Origin: Microbacteriaceae bacterium
GTDB lineage: Bacteria > Actinomycetota > Actinomycetes > Actinomycetales > Microbacteriaceae
DNA: 64,000 nucleotides
Direction of reading: 5' to 3'
NCBI GenBank assembly: GCA_025465095.1
Contig: JAODME010000013.1
Location: forward strand, 146,934-210,933
Below the pieces are notes generated by a model. It was given only the letters and a program-made list of their open reading frames with translations. It made no database searches and was not told where the DNA came from. Positions 45,823 through 55,664 of this stretch are shown one piece after another. Position 1 is the first letter of the stretch. Every line of letters begins with the position of its first letter. Both the position numbers and the translations under genes were made by a program.

Positions 45823-46344
45823 GTGCCCCTGCTGATCCGCGACGTCACCCTCGCCGACATCGGCGGTCTCGTGACGCTCAACAACGCCGCGACCCCGGCT
45901 GTGCCGCATACTTCGGCGGCGGAATTCACCGAACTGCTCGCGGCGAGCGATCATGCCTTCGTGATCGTCGATGCAGATGAGGATGCGGAGGGCCGATTTC
46001 CGCGCGGGTTCGTCATAGCCATGAACCCCGGCAGCGACTACGCCAGTGAGAACTACCGATTCTTCGTCGCGCGCAGCACCGATTTTCTTTACGTCGACAG
46101 GATTGTGGTGGCCGAGCAATCGCGCGGACAGCGAATTGGGCAGTTGCTCTACGACCGCGTCTTCGAGCTCGCGCGTGCCGACGGACGAGCGGAAGTGACC
46201 TGCGAGGTGAACGTCGAACCGCCGAATCCGCGATCTCTCGCCTTCCACGCGCGGCTTGGCTTCGTGGAGGTCGCACGCCAGGCAACGAAGGGAGACACTG
46301 TGCAGGTGGCCCTCCTGGCCGCGGCAGCGGAACCGCCGGTGTAA
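45823..46344 (+). CDS. GNAT-family N-acetyltransferase
   Basis: A 173-residue acetyltransferase. The acetyl-CoA binding loop is EQSRGQRIGQLLYDRVFELA, preceded by FLYVDRIVVA and followed by NPRSLAFHARLGFVEVARQ, a full GNAT core. The form resembles a branch sometimes paired with YfcE-type or amino-acid genes. The substrate is unknown. GTG start; TAGGGT ends 6 nt upstream and no ribosome site is present, so a leaderless message is likely. It converges with the phosphodiesterase gene. Confidence 0.88.
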   Translation: MPLLIRDVTLADIGGLVTLNNAATPAVPHTSAAEFTELLAASDHAFVIVDADEDAEGRFPRGFVIAMNPGSDYASENYRFFVARSTDFLYVDRIVVAEQSRGQRIGQLLYDRVFELARADGRAEVTCEVNVEPPNPRSLAFHARLGFVEVARQATKGDTVQVALLAAAAEPPV

Positions 46345-46352
46345 CCGGGCGG

Positions 46353-46847
46353 TCAGACGTTGTGCAGCACGACGTTCGACAGAGCGCCGTCGGATGCCTC
46401 AGCGGTCAGGTATGTGCAGAACGGCTGGCGTCGACGGTCCGTGGGCGACCCGGGATTGAGAAGGCGCAACCCTCCCGGCGTGGTGGTGTCCCAAGGGATG
46501 TGGCTGTGCCCGAATACGAGCACATCCGCGGCAGGAAACCGCTCGTCGCACCGTCTCTCGCGGCCCGTGGATGCGCCGGTCTCGTGCGTCACGGCGAATC
46601 GCACTCCGCCGATCGTCTCGTAGGCGATCTCGGGCATGCGCGCGCGCAACCGCGGCCCGTCGTTGTTCCCCCACACGGCGATCAGACGCCGAGAGCGCCG
46701 CTCAAGACGATCCACGAGGGACTCCTCCGTCCAGTCTCCGGCGTGGATCACTACTTCGGCGTCATGCGCGGCCTGCCACACCTCCGGCGGGAGGTCTCGT
46801 CCGCGCCCAGGAAGATGAGTGTCGGAGATCATCAGGATGCTCGTCAT
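46353..46847 (-). CDS. YfcE/MJ0936-type metallophosphoesterase
   Basis: A 164-residue calcineurin-like phosphodiesterase with all metal motifs: SDTHL (residues 8-12), HAGDWT, AVWGNNDGP, AVTHE and FGHSHIPW near the C-terminal third. The size fits the YfcE family, whose members hydrolyse phosphodiester bonds; the natural substrate is usually unknown. GGGAG lies upstream of the ATG. The strong hairpin at 46878-46917 separates it from the upstream yceI-like gene on the same strand. Confidence 0.92.
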   Translation of the reverse strand: MTSILMISDTHLPGRGRDLPPEVWQAAHDAEVVIHAGDWTEESLVDRLERRSRRLIAVWGNNDGPRLRARMPEIAYETIGGVRFAVTHETGASTGRERRCDERFPAADVLVFGHSHIPWDTTTPGGLRLLNPGSPTDRRRQPFCTYLTAEASDGALSNVVLHNV

Positions 46848-46877
46848 CGAATGCTCCCGGGTCGTGCCGCTGCGAAA

Positions 46878-46917
46878 CAGCAGAACGACGCCGGCGAGCG
46901 CTGGCGTCGTTCTGCTG
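46878..46917 (-). terminator. Very strong hairpin terminator after the YceI gene
   Basis: CAGCAGAACGACGCC and GGCGTCGTTCTGCTG form 15 perfect base pairs with a 10-nt loop. In the minus-strand direction it follows the YceI stop codon by about 20 bp and is followed by TTTCG. Confidence 0.88.
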
Positions 46918-46938
46918 ACATGTCGACAGCGTATGTGA

Positions 46939-47496
46939 TTACTGCTGAAGCGCGACCTGGGCGTCGATCGTGATCGACACTTCCTCGCCGAGCGTGAGTC
47001 CGCCTGCCTCGACGGCGGCGTTCCAGCTCACGCCGAAGTCGTGTCGGTTGATCTTCGTGGAGAAGGATGCTCCGGCCACGGTCTGGCCGTACCCGTTGAC
47101 GATGATGCCGCCGAACTCGCCGGCGAAGGTCACGGGCTTGGTGACACCGCGCATGGTGAGCTCGCCATCGAGGAGGAGCTTGTCGCCCGACTCACGTACT
47201 CCGGTCGAAACGAAATCGATCGTCGGGTACTCATCGACCTGGAAGAAGTCACTGGTGCGCAAGTGGTTGTCGCGGTCCTTCTGCTTCGTGTTGACCGAGG
47301 CGACATCGACGCTCGCGGTGAGCCTGGTGTCCATCGGGTTCTCGCCGGTGACTACGGTCACGTCGAACTTCTCGAAGGATCCACGAACCTTCGAGATTGC
47401 AAGGTGGCGAACGGAGAAGGTGACCTCGGAGTGTGCTGCGTCGAGGGCCCAGGTTCCGGCAACGTATCCGGGAATTGTTTCGGCGGTGATGGCCAT
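46939..47496 (-). CDS. YceI-family lipid-binding protein
   Basis: A 185-residue lipocalin-like beta-barrel with the YceI start pattern GTWALDAAHSEVTFSVRHLA, the block LTMRGVTKPVTFAGEFGG and the terminal strand EVSITIDAQVALQQ. YceI proteins bind isoprenoid chains in their cavity. This one has no signal peptide, so it is cytoplasmic, unlike the periplasmic E. coli protein. AAAGGA precedes the ATG. Monocistronic, with a dedicated terminator. Confidence 0.94.
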   Translation of the reverse strand: MAITAETIPGYVAGTWALDAAHSEVTFSVRHLAISKVRGSFEKFDVTVVTGENPMDTRLTASVDVASVNTKQKDRDNHLRTSDFFQVDEYPTIDFVSTGVRESGDKLLLDGELTMRGVTKPVTFAGEFGGIIVNGYGQTVAGASFSTKINRHDFGVSWNAAVEAGGLTLGEEVSITIDAQVALQQ

Positions 47497-47725
47497 GAAA
47501 TTGATCCTTTGTTTGACGTGGTGCGGTGCGAAGCCGACCGCTCGAATCTATGCAAGCGCATCGAAGTGCGGGATATTCCCCGAAATGCTAACGGATGTGC
47601 AATCACGAGTACAGGCTCCGCCCGACTTCGCGAATTCCGACGCCACCACGTAGCGTTGAGGTATTCGCGACGCTGGGAATTCGTGCAACGAACCGACCGA
47701 CTTCGAAAGGGCTTCGATCCCGAAA

Positions 47726-48244
47726 ATGTCCTTCTCGACCCGCACTCGCTCCAGCGTTCGGCCGCAGGTGATGCGGCGATGGGTGGACAGGTTTGCGAGC
47801 TTTGGTGCGATCGGGGCAGTGGCATTCGCGGTGGACGTCGGGGTCTACAATCTCCTGCGCAGCACGCTTCTCGACGACAAGCCGATCGGAGCGAAGGTGC
47901 TGTCGGTTGCCGTCGCCACCCTCGTCGCTTGGATCGGGCACCGGCACGTCACCTTCCGGCGGGAGCGATCACGGCCGGTGGCCCGTGAAGCACTCCTGTT
48001 CGCGGTGATGAACGTCATCGGCCTGCTGATCGCCGCCGGATGCCTGTTCGTGTCGCATTACCTCCTCGGCTTCACTTCCAAGCTCGCCGACAACATTGCG
48101 GGCAATGGAGTAGGTCTCGTGCTCGGGATGACATTTCGATATCTGGCATACCACTTCGTCGTATTCCGCTCCGGCCCGACACCGGGAATCGACCGGGGAC
48201 CCGTCGCCTCGCAGGGCGACTGCGAGGCGCGCTCGCCCGCGTGA
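47726..48244 (+). CDS. GtrA-family membrane protein
   Basis: A 172-residue protein with four membrane helices of the GtrA family (RFASFGAIGAVAFAVDVGVY, VLSVAVATLVAWIGHRHVTF, LLFAVMNVIGLLIAAGCLFV, NGVGLVLGMTFRYLAYHFVV). GtrA-like proteins are thought to move polyprenyl-linked sugars in cell-surface glycan synthesis. The start is uncertain: the ATG at 47726 has GAAAGGG 13 nt upstream, while an internal ATG at 47771 (MRRWVDRF) gives a tighter family fit. No glycosyltransferase gene is adjacent. Confidence 0.9.
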   Translation: MSFSTRTRSSVRPQVMRRWVDRFASFGAIGAVAFAVDVGVYNLLRSTLLDDKPIGAKVLSVAVATLVAWIGHRHVTFRRERSRPVAREALLFAVMNVIGLLIAAGCLFVSHYLLGFTSKLADNIAGNGVGLVLGMTFRYLAYHFVVFRSGPTPGIDRGPVASQGDCEARSPA

Positions 48245-48576
48245 GCATCTGGGGCGCTAGACGCCGATTTGCCGCCCGTGTGCGCGCGAACCGGAGGGGT
48301 TCGCGGGGCTGACGCGCGTGAATCGCCCACCGTTACGAATTCGTTACCAGTCTTCTCTCAGAAACATCGCGCAGTCTTATCTCCCGAGGGCGCTGTTACC
48401 ACGCGATGTCCGGTGCGTTCACTCCGCCGGATTTCAGCGGCACGCTCTCATGCGTCTCTTCCTTGATAGCCCATGACGGTCGCGAGGGATGCATCTCTCA
48501 TCCCAGCTCGTAGACGTGCTTATTGCCGCATGTCGCTGCGGCTTGATGGCGCTCATAGTCACAGATTGCTTCTTCC
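48245..48576. other. Intergenic region upstream of the M23 peptidase
   Basis: No gene is supportable in these 332 bases. It holds GTTAC direct repeats (listed separately) and a long, relatively AT-rich leader. I looked for the c-di-AMP (ydaO) riboswitch that precedes some actinobacterial wall-hydrolase genes and did not find its conserved blocks. Confidence 0.6.
48331..48347. promoter_or_regulatory. CGTTAC direct repeat, MtrA-like binding site
   Basis: CGTTAC-GAATT-CGTTAC: two identical hexamers whose starts are 11 bp apart, one helical turn. A third GTTAC lies at 48395-48399. Tandem GTTAC/GTAAC half-sites with this spacing resemble those of the actinobacterial response regulator MtrA, which controls wall hydrolases. 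It lies about 230 bp upstream of the M23 gene. Confidence 0.5.
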
Positions 48577-49332
48577 TTGCCATTTCATCGTTCCCTCCCG
48601 CGTGCCACCGTGGACATCGTCACCCCTGACGCGACCCGCCCCGTCCACCGAAGCGCCCCCGCCCATCGCACGACTCGTTCCGCTCTCGGCATGAAGCACG
48701 CGAGCCGAGGTCTCCTCGGGACCCTCGGCATGGCCTTCGCCTTGACGACATCCGTCTCACTCGTCATCCCCAACGCAGCTGCCATCGAAAACGTGATGAC
48801 GACTGAGGCCGCGCCAGTCGCGCAGACCTTCGAGGTAACCGGCACTGTCGAGGCCGTTCCCATTGTCCGCGACGGGTACGGCGTCACCGCGCCGCCGCCG
48901 CCTCCGCCGCCGCCCGCCGTCCAGTGGCCGCTGTCTCCCTCGACCGTGATGAGCAGCGACTTCGGTCCGCGCAGTTGTGCCGGCTGCTCGAGTAACCATC
49001 AGGGCCTCGACCTCAATCCCGGTGGCGGGACGCCCATCGGGGCCATGGCCGCCGGCGTGGTGGCCAAGGCGAGTGCAGGGGCGAGCGGAGCATTTGGTGT
49101 TCACGTCGTGATCGAACACGTCATCGACGGACAAAAGGTCAACAGTCTCTATGCCCACATGCAGGCCGGCTCGATGCCGCTGGCGGTAGGCCAGACGGTC
49201 TCCGTAGGCCAGACGGTGGGTGCCGTCGGATGCACCGGAAGCTGCACGGGCGACCACCTGCACTTCGAGATTCACCCGGGCGGTGGCGCCCCAGTCGACC
49301 CCGCGGCCTGGCTGCGCTCGCGCGGCGTCTGA
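48577..49332 (+). CDS. Secreted M23-family peptidase (LytM-type)
   Basis: A protein of up to 251 residues. A basic N-region and hydrophobic segment (GTLGMAFALTTSVSLVIPNA) form the export signal. An octaproline linker (PPPPPPPP) precedes the M23 domain (about 110-250): metal-site HQGLDL, later SLYAHM and the H-x-H element DHLHFEIHPGG. It should cleave peptidoglycan cross-links. A small internal duplication (VGQTVSVGQTVGAVG) is visible in the lysostaphin-like fold. The start is uncertain: TTG at 48577, GTG at 48610 and ATG at 48691 are all possible and none has a good ribosome site. Possible MtrA sites lie upstream. Confidence 0.85.
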   Translation: MPFHRSLPRATVDIVTPDATRPVHRSAPAHRTTRSALGMKHASRGLLGTLGMAFALTTSVSLVIPNAAAIENVMTTEAAPVAQTFEVTGTVEAVPIVRDGYGVTAPPPPPPPPAVQWPLSPSTVMSSDFGPRSCAGCSSNHQGLDLNPGGGTPIGAMAAGVVAKASAGASGAFGVHVVIEHVIDGQKVNSLYAHMQAGSMPLAVGQTVSVGQTVGAVGCTGSCTGDHLHFEIHPGGGAPVDPAAWLRSRGV

Positions 49333-49374
49333 CCTCGGGGCGTTCGCCCAGCGACTGGGAGTTAGTCTTCCCGC

Positions 49375-50304
49375 ATGGGCAGGCTCGCGGACCGCTGGCG
49401 ATCACATCTCCTCACCACGCTCTCCGGTAACGATGACGGACACCCGCACTGGGTCGGCAGGATCGCAGAGGGCAAGGACATCGGGTACTTCGGTCCCGAT
49501 TCCGCCGCATGGGCGGTCCACGGCGGAGTGCCGACGATGGTCGCTGGCATTCGCGCCCTGCTCATGCAGACTCTCCATCCTGGAGCCATGGCGGGAGTGC
49601 ACGACTGGTCACGCTACCGGGAGGATCCCCTCGGGAGGCTCTCCGGAACCATTCAGTGGCTTGTCACAGTGACGTTCGCCGACACCACTGTCGCACGACT
49701 CGAGTCTTCCCGCGTCGGCAGGTTTCACGAGCGGGTAGTCGGCACCTACCTGGATTCTCGGGGAGTCGAGCGGGCATACGCGGCCGGCGACCAGGAGTTG
49801 TTGTCATGGGTGCACGTCGTCTTCACCGACGCATTCCTCGCATGCGAGACGATCTGGGGCCGCGACATTCCCGGCGGCGCCGACGCCTATGTGCGCGAGT
49901 GGGCAAAGGCCGGCGAACTCATCGGTGTGCAGAACCCGCCCCGTTCGACTGCAGAACTGCGGCGTCAACTCGACGCCTTCCGCGATGCCGGCGTGCTGAA
50001 GAGTGACGAGCGAGTGGCTGAAGCGGTGCGATTCATTCGGAAACCCCCGCTCAGGCCCTCGATGATGCCGGCCTACCGGATCATGTTCGCGGGAGCAGTC
50101 GCCTCGATTCCACCTAACTATCGGGCGATGCTCGGTCTGAAGCGTTCGCCACTGCCGGCTATTTGGGCGACACGCGTCGTCCTCGATACGGTGCGCCTAC
50201 TACTGGGCAGTTCTTCCACGTCCGAGGATGCTGCTCGCTCGAGAATCGCCCGCCTGAACGGAGCGGACGCCCGCGTCGCGTACCCAGACGGTGGTGGCTC
50301 GTAG
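49375..50304 (+). CDS. MpaB/DUF2236-family oxygenase
   Basis: A 309-residue protein of the oxygenase MpaB family (latex-clearing-protein-like, DUF2236). Visible core: GGVPTMVAGIRALLMQTLHP, HDWSRYREDPLGRLSGTIQW and the histidine-containing block ELLSWVHVVFTDAFL. Relatives bind heme b and include rubber oxygenase Lcp and fungal MpaB; most bacterial members are uncharacterised. No signal peptide, so probably cytoplasmic. TAGTCT ends 6 nt before the ATG, a leaderless layout. It is followed by dinB after 54 bp. Confidence 0.87.
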   Translation: MGRLADRWRSHLLTTLSGNDDGHPHWVGRIAEGKDIGYFGPDSAAWAVHGGVPTMVAGIRALLMQTLHPGAMAGVHDWSRYREDPLGRLSGTIQWLVTVTFADTTVARLESSRVGRFHERVVGTYLDSRGVERAYAAGDQELLSWVHVVFTDAFLACETIWGRDIPGGADAYVREWAKAGELIGVQNPPRSTAELRRQLDAFRDAGVLKSDERVAEAVRFIRKPPLRPSMMPAYRIMFAGAVASIPPNYRAMLGLKRSPLPAIWATRVVLDTVRLLLGSSSTSEDAARSRIARLNGADARVAYPDGGGS

Positions 50305-50358
50305 AATTGGAACGGGTATGAGGGGTCGTGGCGGCGGCCTCCAGAGAAGCGGGCTGGG

Positions 50359-51627
50359 ATGAGCAGGCAGGATGGCAGCGATCGGCAGGTGAGCGCCGAT
50401 TCCGTCGACAGCTCGAGCGCCACGATCCTGCACGTCGATCTCGATGCGTTCTTTGCGTCGGTGGAACTGCTCGATCGCCCGGAGCTCGCCGACAAGCCGG
50501 TGGTCGTCGCGGGGCGGTCAGCGAGGTCGGTCGTCACCGCCGCAAACTACCCCGCCCGCAAGTTCGGTGTGCGCTCCGCCATCCCGTTGTCGCAAGCGCT
50601 GCGGCTGTGTCCGCAGGCCGTCGTCCTCGAGCCCCACCACGAGAAGTACGGCGAATACTCCAGACGCGTGATGGCGATCTTCGACGACGTCACCCCCCTC
50701 GTCGAGCGCCTCGGCATCGACGAAGCGTTTCTCGACGTGGCCGGGGCACGGAACCTTCTCGGCAACCCCGCCGAGATTGGTCAGCTGATTCGACGACGGG
50801 TGCAGGAGGAGACGCGTCTCACGTGTTCGGTGGGCGCGGCCTCCGTCAAGTTCGTCGCGAAACTCGCCTCCGGCAGAGCCAAGCCCGATGGACTGCTCGT
50901 GATACCCCACGACGAAACCTTGGCCTTTCTGCATCCGCTCCCCGTCGGGGCGCTCTGGGGAGTCGGTGCGACGACCGAGCAGGCGCTCACCAGCCGAGGC
51001 CTTCACACCGTCGGTGACGTCGCAGGCAGTCCCGTCGCCTCTCTCCAGCGTGCGGTGGGGGACGCAGCGGGCCGGAAACTGCACCAGCTCGCAAACGGAA
51101 TCGATCCTCGGGCAGTGACGCCGGACAGGAAGGAGAAGAGCGTCGGGCATGAAGTGACGTTCGAGGTGGACATCACCGATGCCGAGTTGTTGCGTCGAGA
51201 GTTGCTGCGTCAAGCCGACGCCGTCGCCGTGCGTCTTCGCCACGGGGGCTGGGTGGGGCGCACGGTTGTGTTGAAGCTCCGCTATTCAGACTTCACGACC
51301 ATCACCCGCTCCCGGACCCTCGCCGAGCCGACCGATCTCGGACGCCGCATCTACGACGAGGTGAGGGCTATATACGAAGCTCTCGGCGCCCACGCCCACG
51401 TGCGGCTCATCGGAGTTCGCGTCGAGCAGCTGTCGCGCGGCGACGACCAACGGCTGTCACTGTGGGATGAGGATGGCGGCTGGCGGGATGCCGAGCGCAC
51501 CATCGACGGTGTCGCGGAGAGGTTCGGGCGTGCCGCGTTGAGGCCGGCCTCCCTGCTTGGCGAAAGGCCGCACTCACGCCGTGACGATCGCGGCACTGCG
51601 GCCGGGGAGCGTGACGCCGACCGATGA
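50359..51627 (+). CDS. dinB: DNA polymerase IV (Y-family translesion polymerase)
   Basis: A 422-residue DinB. An N-terminal extension of about 22 residues precedes the catalytic palm: [20 protein letters not shown] (metal Asp residues), the fingers block [20 protein letters not shown] and the second acidic motif [14 protein letters not shown] helix-hairpin-helix thumb ([20 protein letters not shown]) and little-finger domain follow. The final 20 residues ([16 protein letters not shown]) read into the end of convergent treZ; the two coding regions overlap tail to tail by 54 bp. No LexA box was found upstream. Confidence 0.94.
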   Translation: MSRQDGSDRQVSADSVDSSSATILHVDLDAFFASVELLDRPELADKPVVVAGRSARSVVTAANYPARKFGVRSAIPLSQALRLCPQAVVLEPHHEKYGEYSRRVMAIFDDVTPLVERLGIDEAFLDVAGARNLLGNPAEIGQLIRRRVQEETRLTCSVGAASVKFVAKLASGRAKPDGLLVIPHDETLAFLHPLPVGALWGVGATTEQALTSRGLHTVGDVAGSPVASLQRAVGDAAGRKLHQLANGIDPRAVTPDRKEKSVGHEVTFEVDITDAELLRRELLRQADAVAVRLRHGGWVGRTVVLKLRYSDFTTITRSRTLAEPTDLGRRIYDEVRAIYEALGAHAHVRLIGVRVEQLSRGDDQRLSLWDEDGGWRDAERTIDGVAERFGRAALRPASLLGERPHSRRDDRGTAAGERDADR

Positions 51628-53313
51628 GACGGCGACCGCGACATCCGTGGCAAGCAGGAGCATGCAGTCGGGAGGCAGCGACGTGCGTGAGGAGCCGAGC
51701 GTGACCGGTTCCGACCCGAAGTTGATCGCGATCGACGTTGATCCGCGGTGCAGGAGGAACCAGCGCGCAGCTTCGTCTTCGCGATACTCGCAACTCGTGC
51801 GGAAGAGACGCGGATCGGTCAGATCCGGTACGGCCCGTCTCAGACGTGCAAGGTCCTGGTAGAGGGTGAGCAGGCGGGAGTGCACGCCTTGAGATGCCTC
51901 GTCCCAGTCCAGCTTCGAGTTCGTGAAGGTCGCCGGCTCCTGCGGGTCGGGCACGACGGCCGGGTCCCACCCCATCTTCTCGAACTCTCTGATGCGGCCC
52001 TCCGCGGTTGCCTTGCCTAGTTCCGGCTCCGGATGCGAGGTGAAGAACTGCCACGGCGTGGACGCACCCCACTCCTCGCCCATGAACAGCATCGGTGTGA
52101 ACGGCCCGGCGAGAGTCAGCACGGCGGCAATCGCGAGCTGCCCGTAGTCGAGCGTCGCCGTCAGACGATCACCGATCGCTCGGTTGCCGACCTGATCGTG
52201 GTTCTGGTTCGCGACGACGAGTCGCCAGGAGTTCGTCGCTTCGATGTCGAGCGGCTTGCCGTGGATGCGCTCCCGGAAGGACGAGTAAGTTCCGTCATGG
52301 AAAAACCCCTTCTCGAGCACCTTCTTCAGAGCGTCGAGGTGCTCGAAGTCGGCGTAGTACCCGGTCGTCTCGCCGGTCAGCGCGACGTGCACGGCGTGGT
52401 GGAAGTCGTCGCTCCACTGGCCGGCGAGGCCGTGCCCCCGCGCCTCGCGCGGGAGGATCATTACGGGATCATTGAGGTCCGATTCCGCGATGAGGCTTAG
52501 CGGGCGTCCGAGGTGCGCGGAGAGAGCGTCGGTCTCCTCCGCCATCTCCTTCAAGATGTGCTTCGGTGAGGTGTCGACGAGTGCGTGCACGGCGTCGAGC
52601 CGCAGCCCGTCCACGTGATAGTCACGCATCCACATCGTCGCATTGTCGAGAATGAAGCGGCGCACCTCGGGAGAGTCGAGATTCACCGAAGCGCCCCACG
52701 TGTTCGCGCTCGCCTCATGCAGGTACGGCCCGAACCGGGGCAGGTAATTGCCGCTGGGTCCCAAATGGTTGTAAACGACGTCCTGGATGACAGCGAGCCC
52801 GCGGGCGTGGCACTCGTCCACAAAGCGCTGGTACGCCTGCGGTCCGCCGTAGCTCTCGTCGACCGCGTACCAGAGGACACCGTCGTAGCCCCAGTTGTGG
52901 GTGCCGTTGAACCCGTTGACCGGCAGTAGCTCGACGAAATCTACGCCGAGTTCGACGAGGTGATCGAGCTTCTCGATGGCGGAATCGAGCGTGCCGGCCG
53001 ACGTGAACGTCCCGAGGTGCAACTCGTAGATGATGCCGCCGGCGAGGGGACGCCCGGTCCACGCGTCATCCGTCCACACGAACGCTGAGGCGTCGAAGAC
53101 CCGGGAGAGCGAGTGTACGCCGGCGGGCTGCCAGCGTGAGCGGGGGTCTGGCAGCGGCGTCTCGTCGTCGTCCAGAAGGAAGCCGTAGTCCGCGCCGACG
53201 ACGCCGAGCTCGGCCGACCACCATCCGTCGGCTGACACGGACATTGGATGCTTCGTGCCGTCGAGAAGCAGAGTCACCCTGGCCGCGAGGGGCGCCCACA
53301 CCTCGTAGTTCAC
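51574..53313 (-). CDS. treZ: Malto-oligosyltrehalose trehalohydrolase
   Basis: TreZ releases free trehalose from the maltooligosyl-trehalose made by TreY. The 579-residue GH13 protein has an N-terminal beta domain ([20 protein letters not shown]), the barrel with nucleophile motif [13 protein letters not shown] and acid motif [11 protein letters not shown], and the region [18 protein letters not shown]. The ATG overlaps the treY stop by four bases (ATGA). It is last in the treX-treY-treZ operon and converges with dinB. Confidence 0.95.
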   Translation of the reverse strand: MNYEVWAPLAARVTLLLDGTKHPMSVSADGWWSAELGVVGADYGFLLDDDETPLPDPRSRWQPAGVHSLSRVFDASAFVWTDDAWTGRPLAGGIIYELHLGTFTSAGTLDSAIEKLDHLVELGVDFVELLPVNGFNGTHNWGYDGVLWYAVDESYGGPQAYQRFVDECHARGLAVIQDVVYNHLGPSGNYLPRFGPYLHEASANTWGASVNLDSPEVRRFILDNATMWMRDYHVDGLRLDAVHALVDTSPKHILKEMAEETDALSAHLGRPLSLIAESDLNDPVMILPREARGHGLAGQWSDDFHHAVHVALTGETTGYYADFEHLDALKKVLEKGFFHDGTYSSFRERIHGKPLDIEATNSWRLVVANQNHDQVGNRAIGDRLTATLDYGQLAIAAVLTLAGPFTPMLFMGEEWGASTPWQFFTSHPEPELGKATAEGRIREFEKMGWDPAVVPDPQEPATFTNSKLDWDEASQGVHSRLLTLYQDLARLRRAVPDLTDPRLFRTSCEYREDEAARWFLLHRGSTSIAINFGSEPVTLGSSRTSLPPDCMLLLATDVAVAVSSVGVTLPGRSAAIVTA

Positions 53314-55664
53314 GGCGTCACCTCGCCGGTCACCCGCAGCCGGTCGCTCGGCACTAGCAGAGCGACGGGGTAGTGGTCGAGAACGCTCCTGAGCAACATA
53401 TCTCCTCCATCGAATTCACGTCCGGTAATCACGTCCACGACCGGCCGACCGGCGAGCATGATCGTGGTGTCCTGCCAACCACCGGCTGCCTCGAGCCCGA
53501 CCGGCAACCGCGTGGCGACGGTGACGGCGTCACCGCGGTCGAATACGACGGCGTGCCCCGCGGCCGGGCCGAACGCCTCCAGCGGCGCATAGCGGCTGAA
53601 CAGCTCGGGTTGGTCGCGCCGGAGCCTCAGCGCCTTCGCGGTCACGAGCAGCTTCGCCGCACCGGACTCGTCGATCTCCGGCAGCGCCCCGGCGTCTATC
53701 GCGGCGAGGTAGGACCTCCGCAGGTCGAAGTCGACGGGGCGCCGGTTGTCGGGATCGACGAGTGACCTCTCCCACAGTTCGCTGCCCTGGTACACATCCG
53801 GCACACCAGGGGCGGTCAGCTGGATGAGCTTCGCCGAAAGCGAATTGCTCCAGCCCGGCCGCGTGATTCTGGCCAGCAGGTTGTCGAGGAGGTCGCTAAC
53901 GCGCGGATCGTCGAAGGCGCTGTCGACGAGCTGATGCATCCGATCTTCGAAGTCCCTTGAAGGCGCGGTCCACGTGGTGGAGTCGCCGGCCTCGCGCGCC
54001 GCCTTCTCTGCGTACGCGTGCAGGCGCTCCCGGGAAGCGGGCCATGCCCCGATGATCGCCTGCCAGAGCAATTGCTCCAGCGGCCCGTCGAAGAGCGGCG
54101 CCGCCTCACGCAATGCGTGCAGCGTCGCCTCCCATTCCAGCGGGATCTCGGCGAGCACGTTGATGCGCGCGCGCACGTCCTCTCCTCGCTTGGTGTCGTG
54201 CGTCGACAGGGTGGTCATCGAAGCAGGAAACGTCGCCTGGCGCGATTGCTGACGACGGTGGAACTCCGCCACGTCGATCGAGAACTCCGCAGGATCGGCG
54301 CCGACCTCGGTGAGCGAACCGAGCCGGGTGTAGCGGTAGAACGCGGTGTCCTCTACGCCTTTCGCCATCACCATGCCGGAGGTCTGCTGGAAGCGGACCG
54401 CAGCCGGATGACCAGGGCTCGACAGCTCCGGAACGAGCGCCTCGATCGTGTCAGCGAGGTCGGGACGATGCTCCCGGGCGAGGCCGGCCGCCTCGTGCAG
54501 GTGCTCGATTCCGAGCGGAAGGTAGGAACGGTAGACGGGAAAGCAGGCGAGCAGTTCGGCAAGTGCGTCGGCGGTAGGGGAGATTTCCGCTCCCTCGTCA
54601 GCGATGACTTGCGGTACGGTCAGGCCGAGGTCGCGCTCGAGCCGCAGCACCTCTGAGCGCAGGATGCCGTCTGCGATGCTCCGCTTGGTCTGATGGATGA
54701 GCTCGCTCCAGGGGACAAGCCCTGTGTTGCTCCGCAGGCGCGAGTCGAGCGCGTCCAGGGCGGCGCGCCCGTTCGGATCGACGAGCAGCCTGTCGATGTC
54801 GGCGAGCGCGTCGTAGCCGGTCGTGCCGGCCGTCGCCCAGGAGGCAGGCAACTGCTCGTCGCCCTCGAGGATCTTCTCCACAAGTACATAGGTGCCGCCG
54901 GTCGCCGCGGTCAGCGCGTCGAGGTACCCGCCTGGGTCGGCGAGCCCGTCCGGATGATCCACTCGCAGGCCGTCGGCGAGGCCCTCTGTGAACCAGCGCA
55001 CGATCTCCACATGCGACTCGTCGAACACCCACGGGGTTTCGACGCGGATGCCGGCGAGGGAATTGACCGCGAAGAAGCGCCGGTAGTTGAGCTCGGCATC
55101 GGCCAGGCGCCAGTTCATCAGTTGGTAGTTCTGCCGCGAATGCACCTCGGCGGGCGATGCCCCGTCGTCGGCGGTTCCCGGCGCGATCGGGTAGCGGTTG
55201 TCGAAGTACCGCAGTTCGCCGTTTTCCACGGTGAACTGCGGTTCATCCTCGTCGCCGAGCACCGGGATGCGCACCTTTCCGGCACCGAACTCCCAGTCGA
55301 CGTCGAAGGCGTCGGCATAGCGGGAGGTGCGGCCGTGGGTCAGCAGGTCCCACCACCACACGCTCTGCGCGGGTGTCGCTACCCCCACATGGTTCGGGAC
55401 GATGTCGATGAGGATGCCGAGCCCGAGTTCCCGCGCGGCCGCGGCCGCGGCAGCCAGTCCCTCCGCGCCCCCGCGTGCCGGGTCGATCTGGGAATGGTCG
55501 GTCACGTCGTAGCCGTGGTCCGACCCCTCCTCCGCCTTGAGCAGGGGGGAGAAGTAGAGCCAGTCCGCCCCGAGATCGTGAACGTACTTCGCTGTCGCCG
55601 CCGCCTGATGCAGGTCGAAGGACTGCCGGATCTGCAGGCGGTAGGTGGAGATCGGGACGCGCAT
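53310..55664 (-). CDS. treY: Malto-oligosyltrehalose synthase
   Basis: TreY rearranges the reducing-end alpha-1,4 link of a glucan chain to an alpha,alpha-1,1 trehalosyl end. The start is the ATG overlapping the treX stop (TAATG), [20 protein letters not shown], giving 784 residues; the track ORF adds an antisense-like prefix. Typical TreY features are the long inserted helical region, the nucleophile motif [15 protein letters not shown], the acid region [15 protein letters not shown] and [20 protein letters not shown] near the C-terminus. It acts on chains debranched by TreX and feeds TreZ. Confidence 0.96.
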   Translation of the reverse strand: MRVPISTYRLQIRQSFDLHQAAATAKYVHDLGADWLYFSPLLKAEEGSDHGYDVTDHSQIDPARGGAEGLAAAAAAARELGLGILIDIVPNHVGVATPAQSVWWWDLLTHGRTSRYADAFDVDWEFGAGKVRIPVLGDEDEPQFTVENGELRYFDNRYPIAPGTADDGASPAEVHSRQNYQLMNWRLADAELNYRRFFAVNSLAGIRVETPWVFDESHVEIVRWFTEGLADGLRVDHPDGLADPGGYLDALTAATGGTYVLVEKILEGDEQLPASWATAGTTGYDALADIDRLLVDPNGRAALDALDSRLRSNTGLVPWSELIHQTKRSIADGILRSEVLRLERDLGLTVPQVIADEGAEISPTADALAELLACFPVYRSYLPLGIEHLHEAAGLAREHRPDLADTIEALVPELSSPGHPAAVRFQQTSGMVMAKGVEDTAFYRYTRLGSLTEVGADPAEFSIDVAEFHRRQQSRQATFPASMTTLSTHDTKRGEDVRARINVLAEIPLEWEATLHALREAAPLFDGPLEQLLWQAIIGAWPASRERLHAYAEKAAREAGDSTTWTAPSRDFEDRMHQLVDSAFDDPRVSDLLDNLLARITRPGWSNSLSAKLIQLTAPGVPDVYQGSELWERSLVDPDNRRPVDFDLRRSYLAAIDAGALPEIDESGAAKLLVTAKALRLRRDQPELFSRYAPLEAFGPAAGHAVVFDRGDAVTVATRLPVGLEAAGGWQDTTIMLAGRPVVDVITGREFDGGDMLLRSVLDHYPVALLVPSDRLRVTGEVTP

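Noticed and set aside
48245-48576. Possible c-di-AMP (ydaO) riboswitch before the M23 peptidase
   Set aside because: The conserved blocks of that riboswitch are not visible in this stretch.
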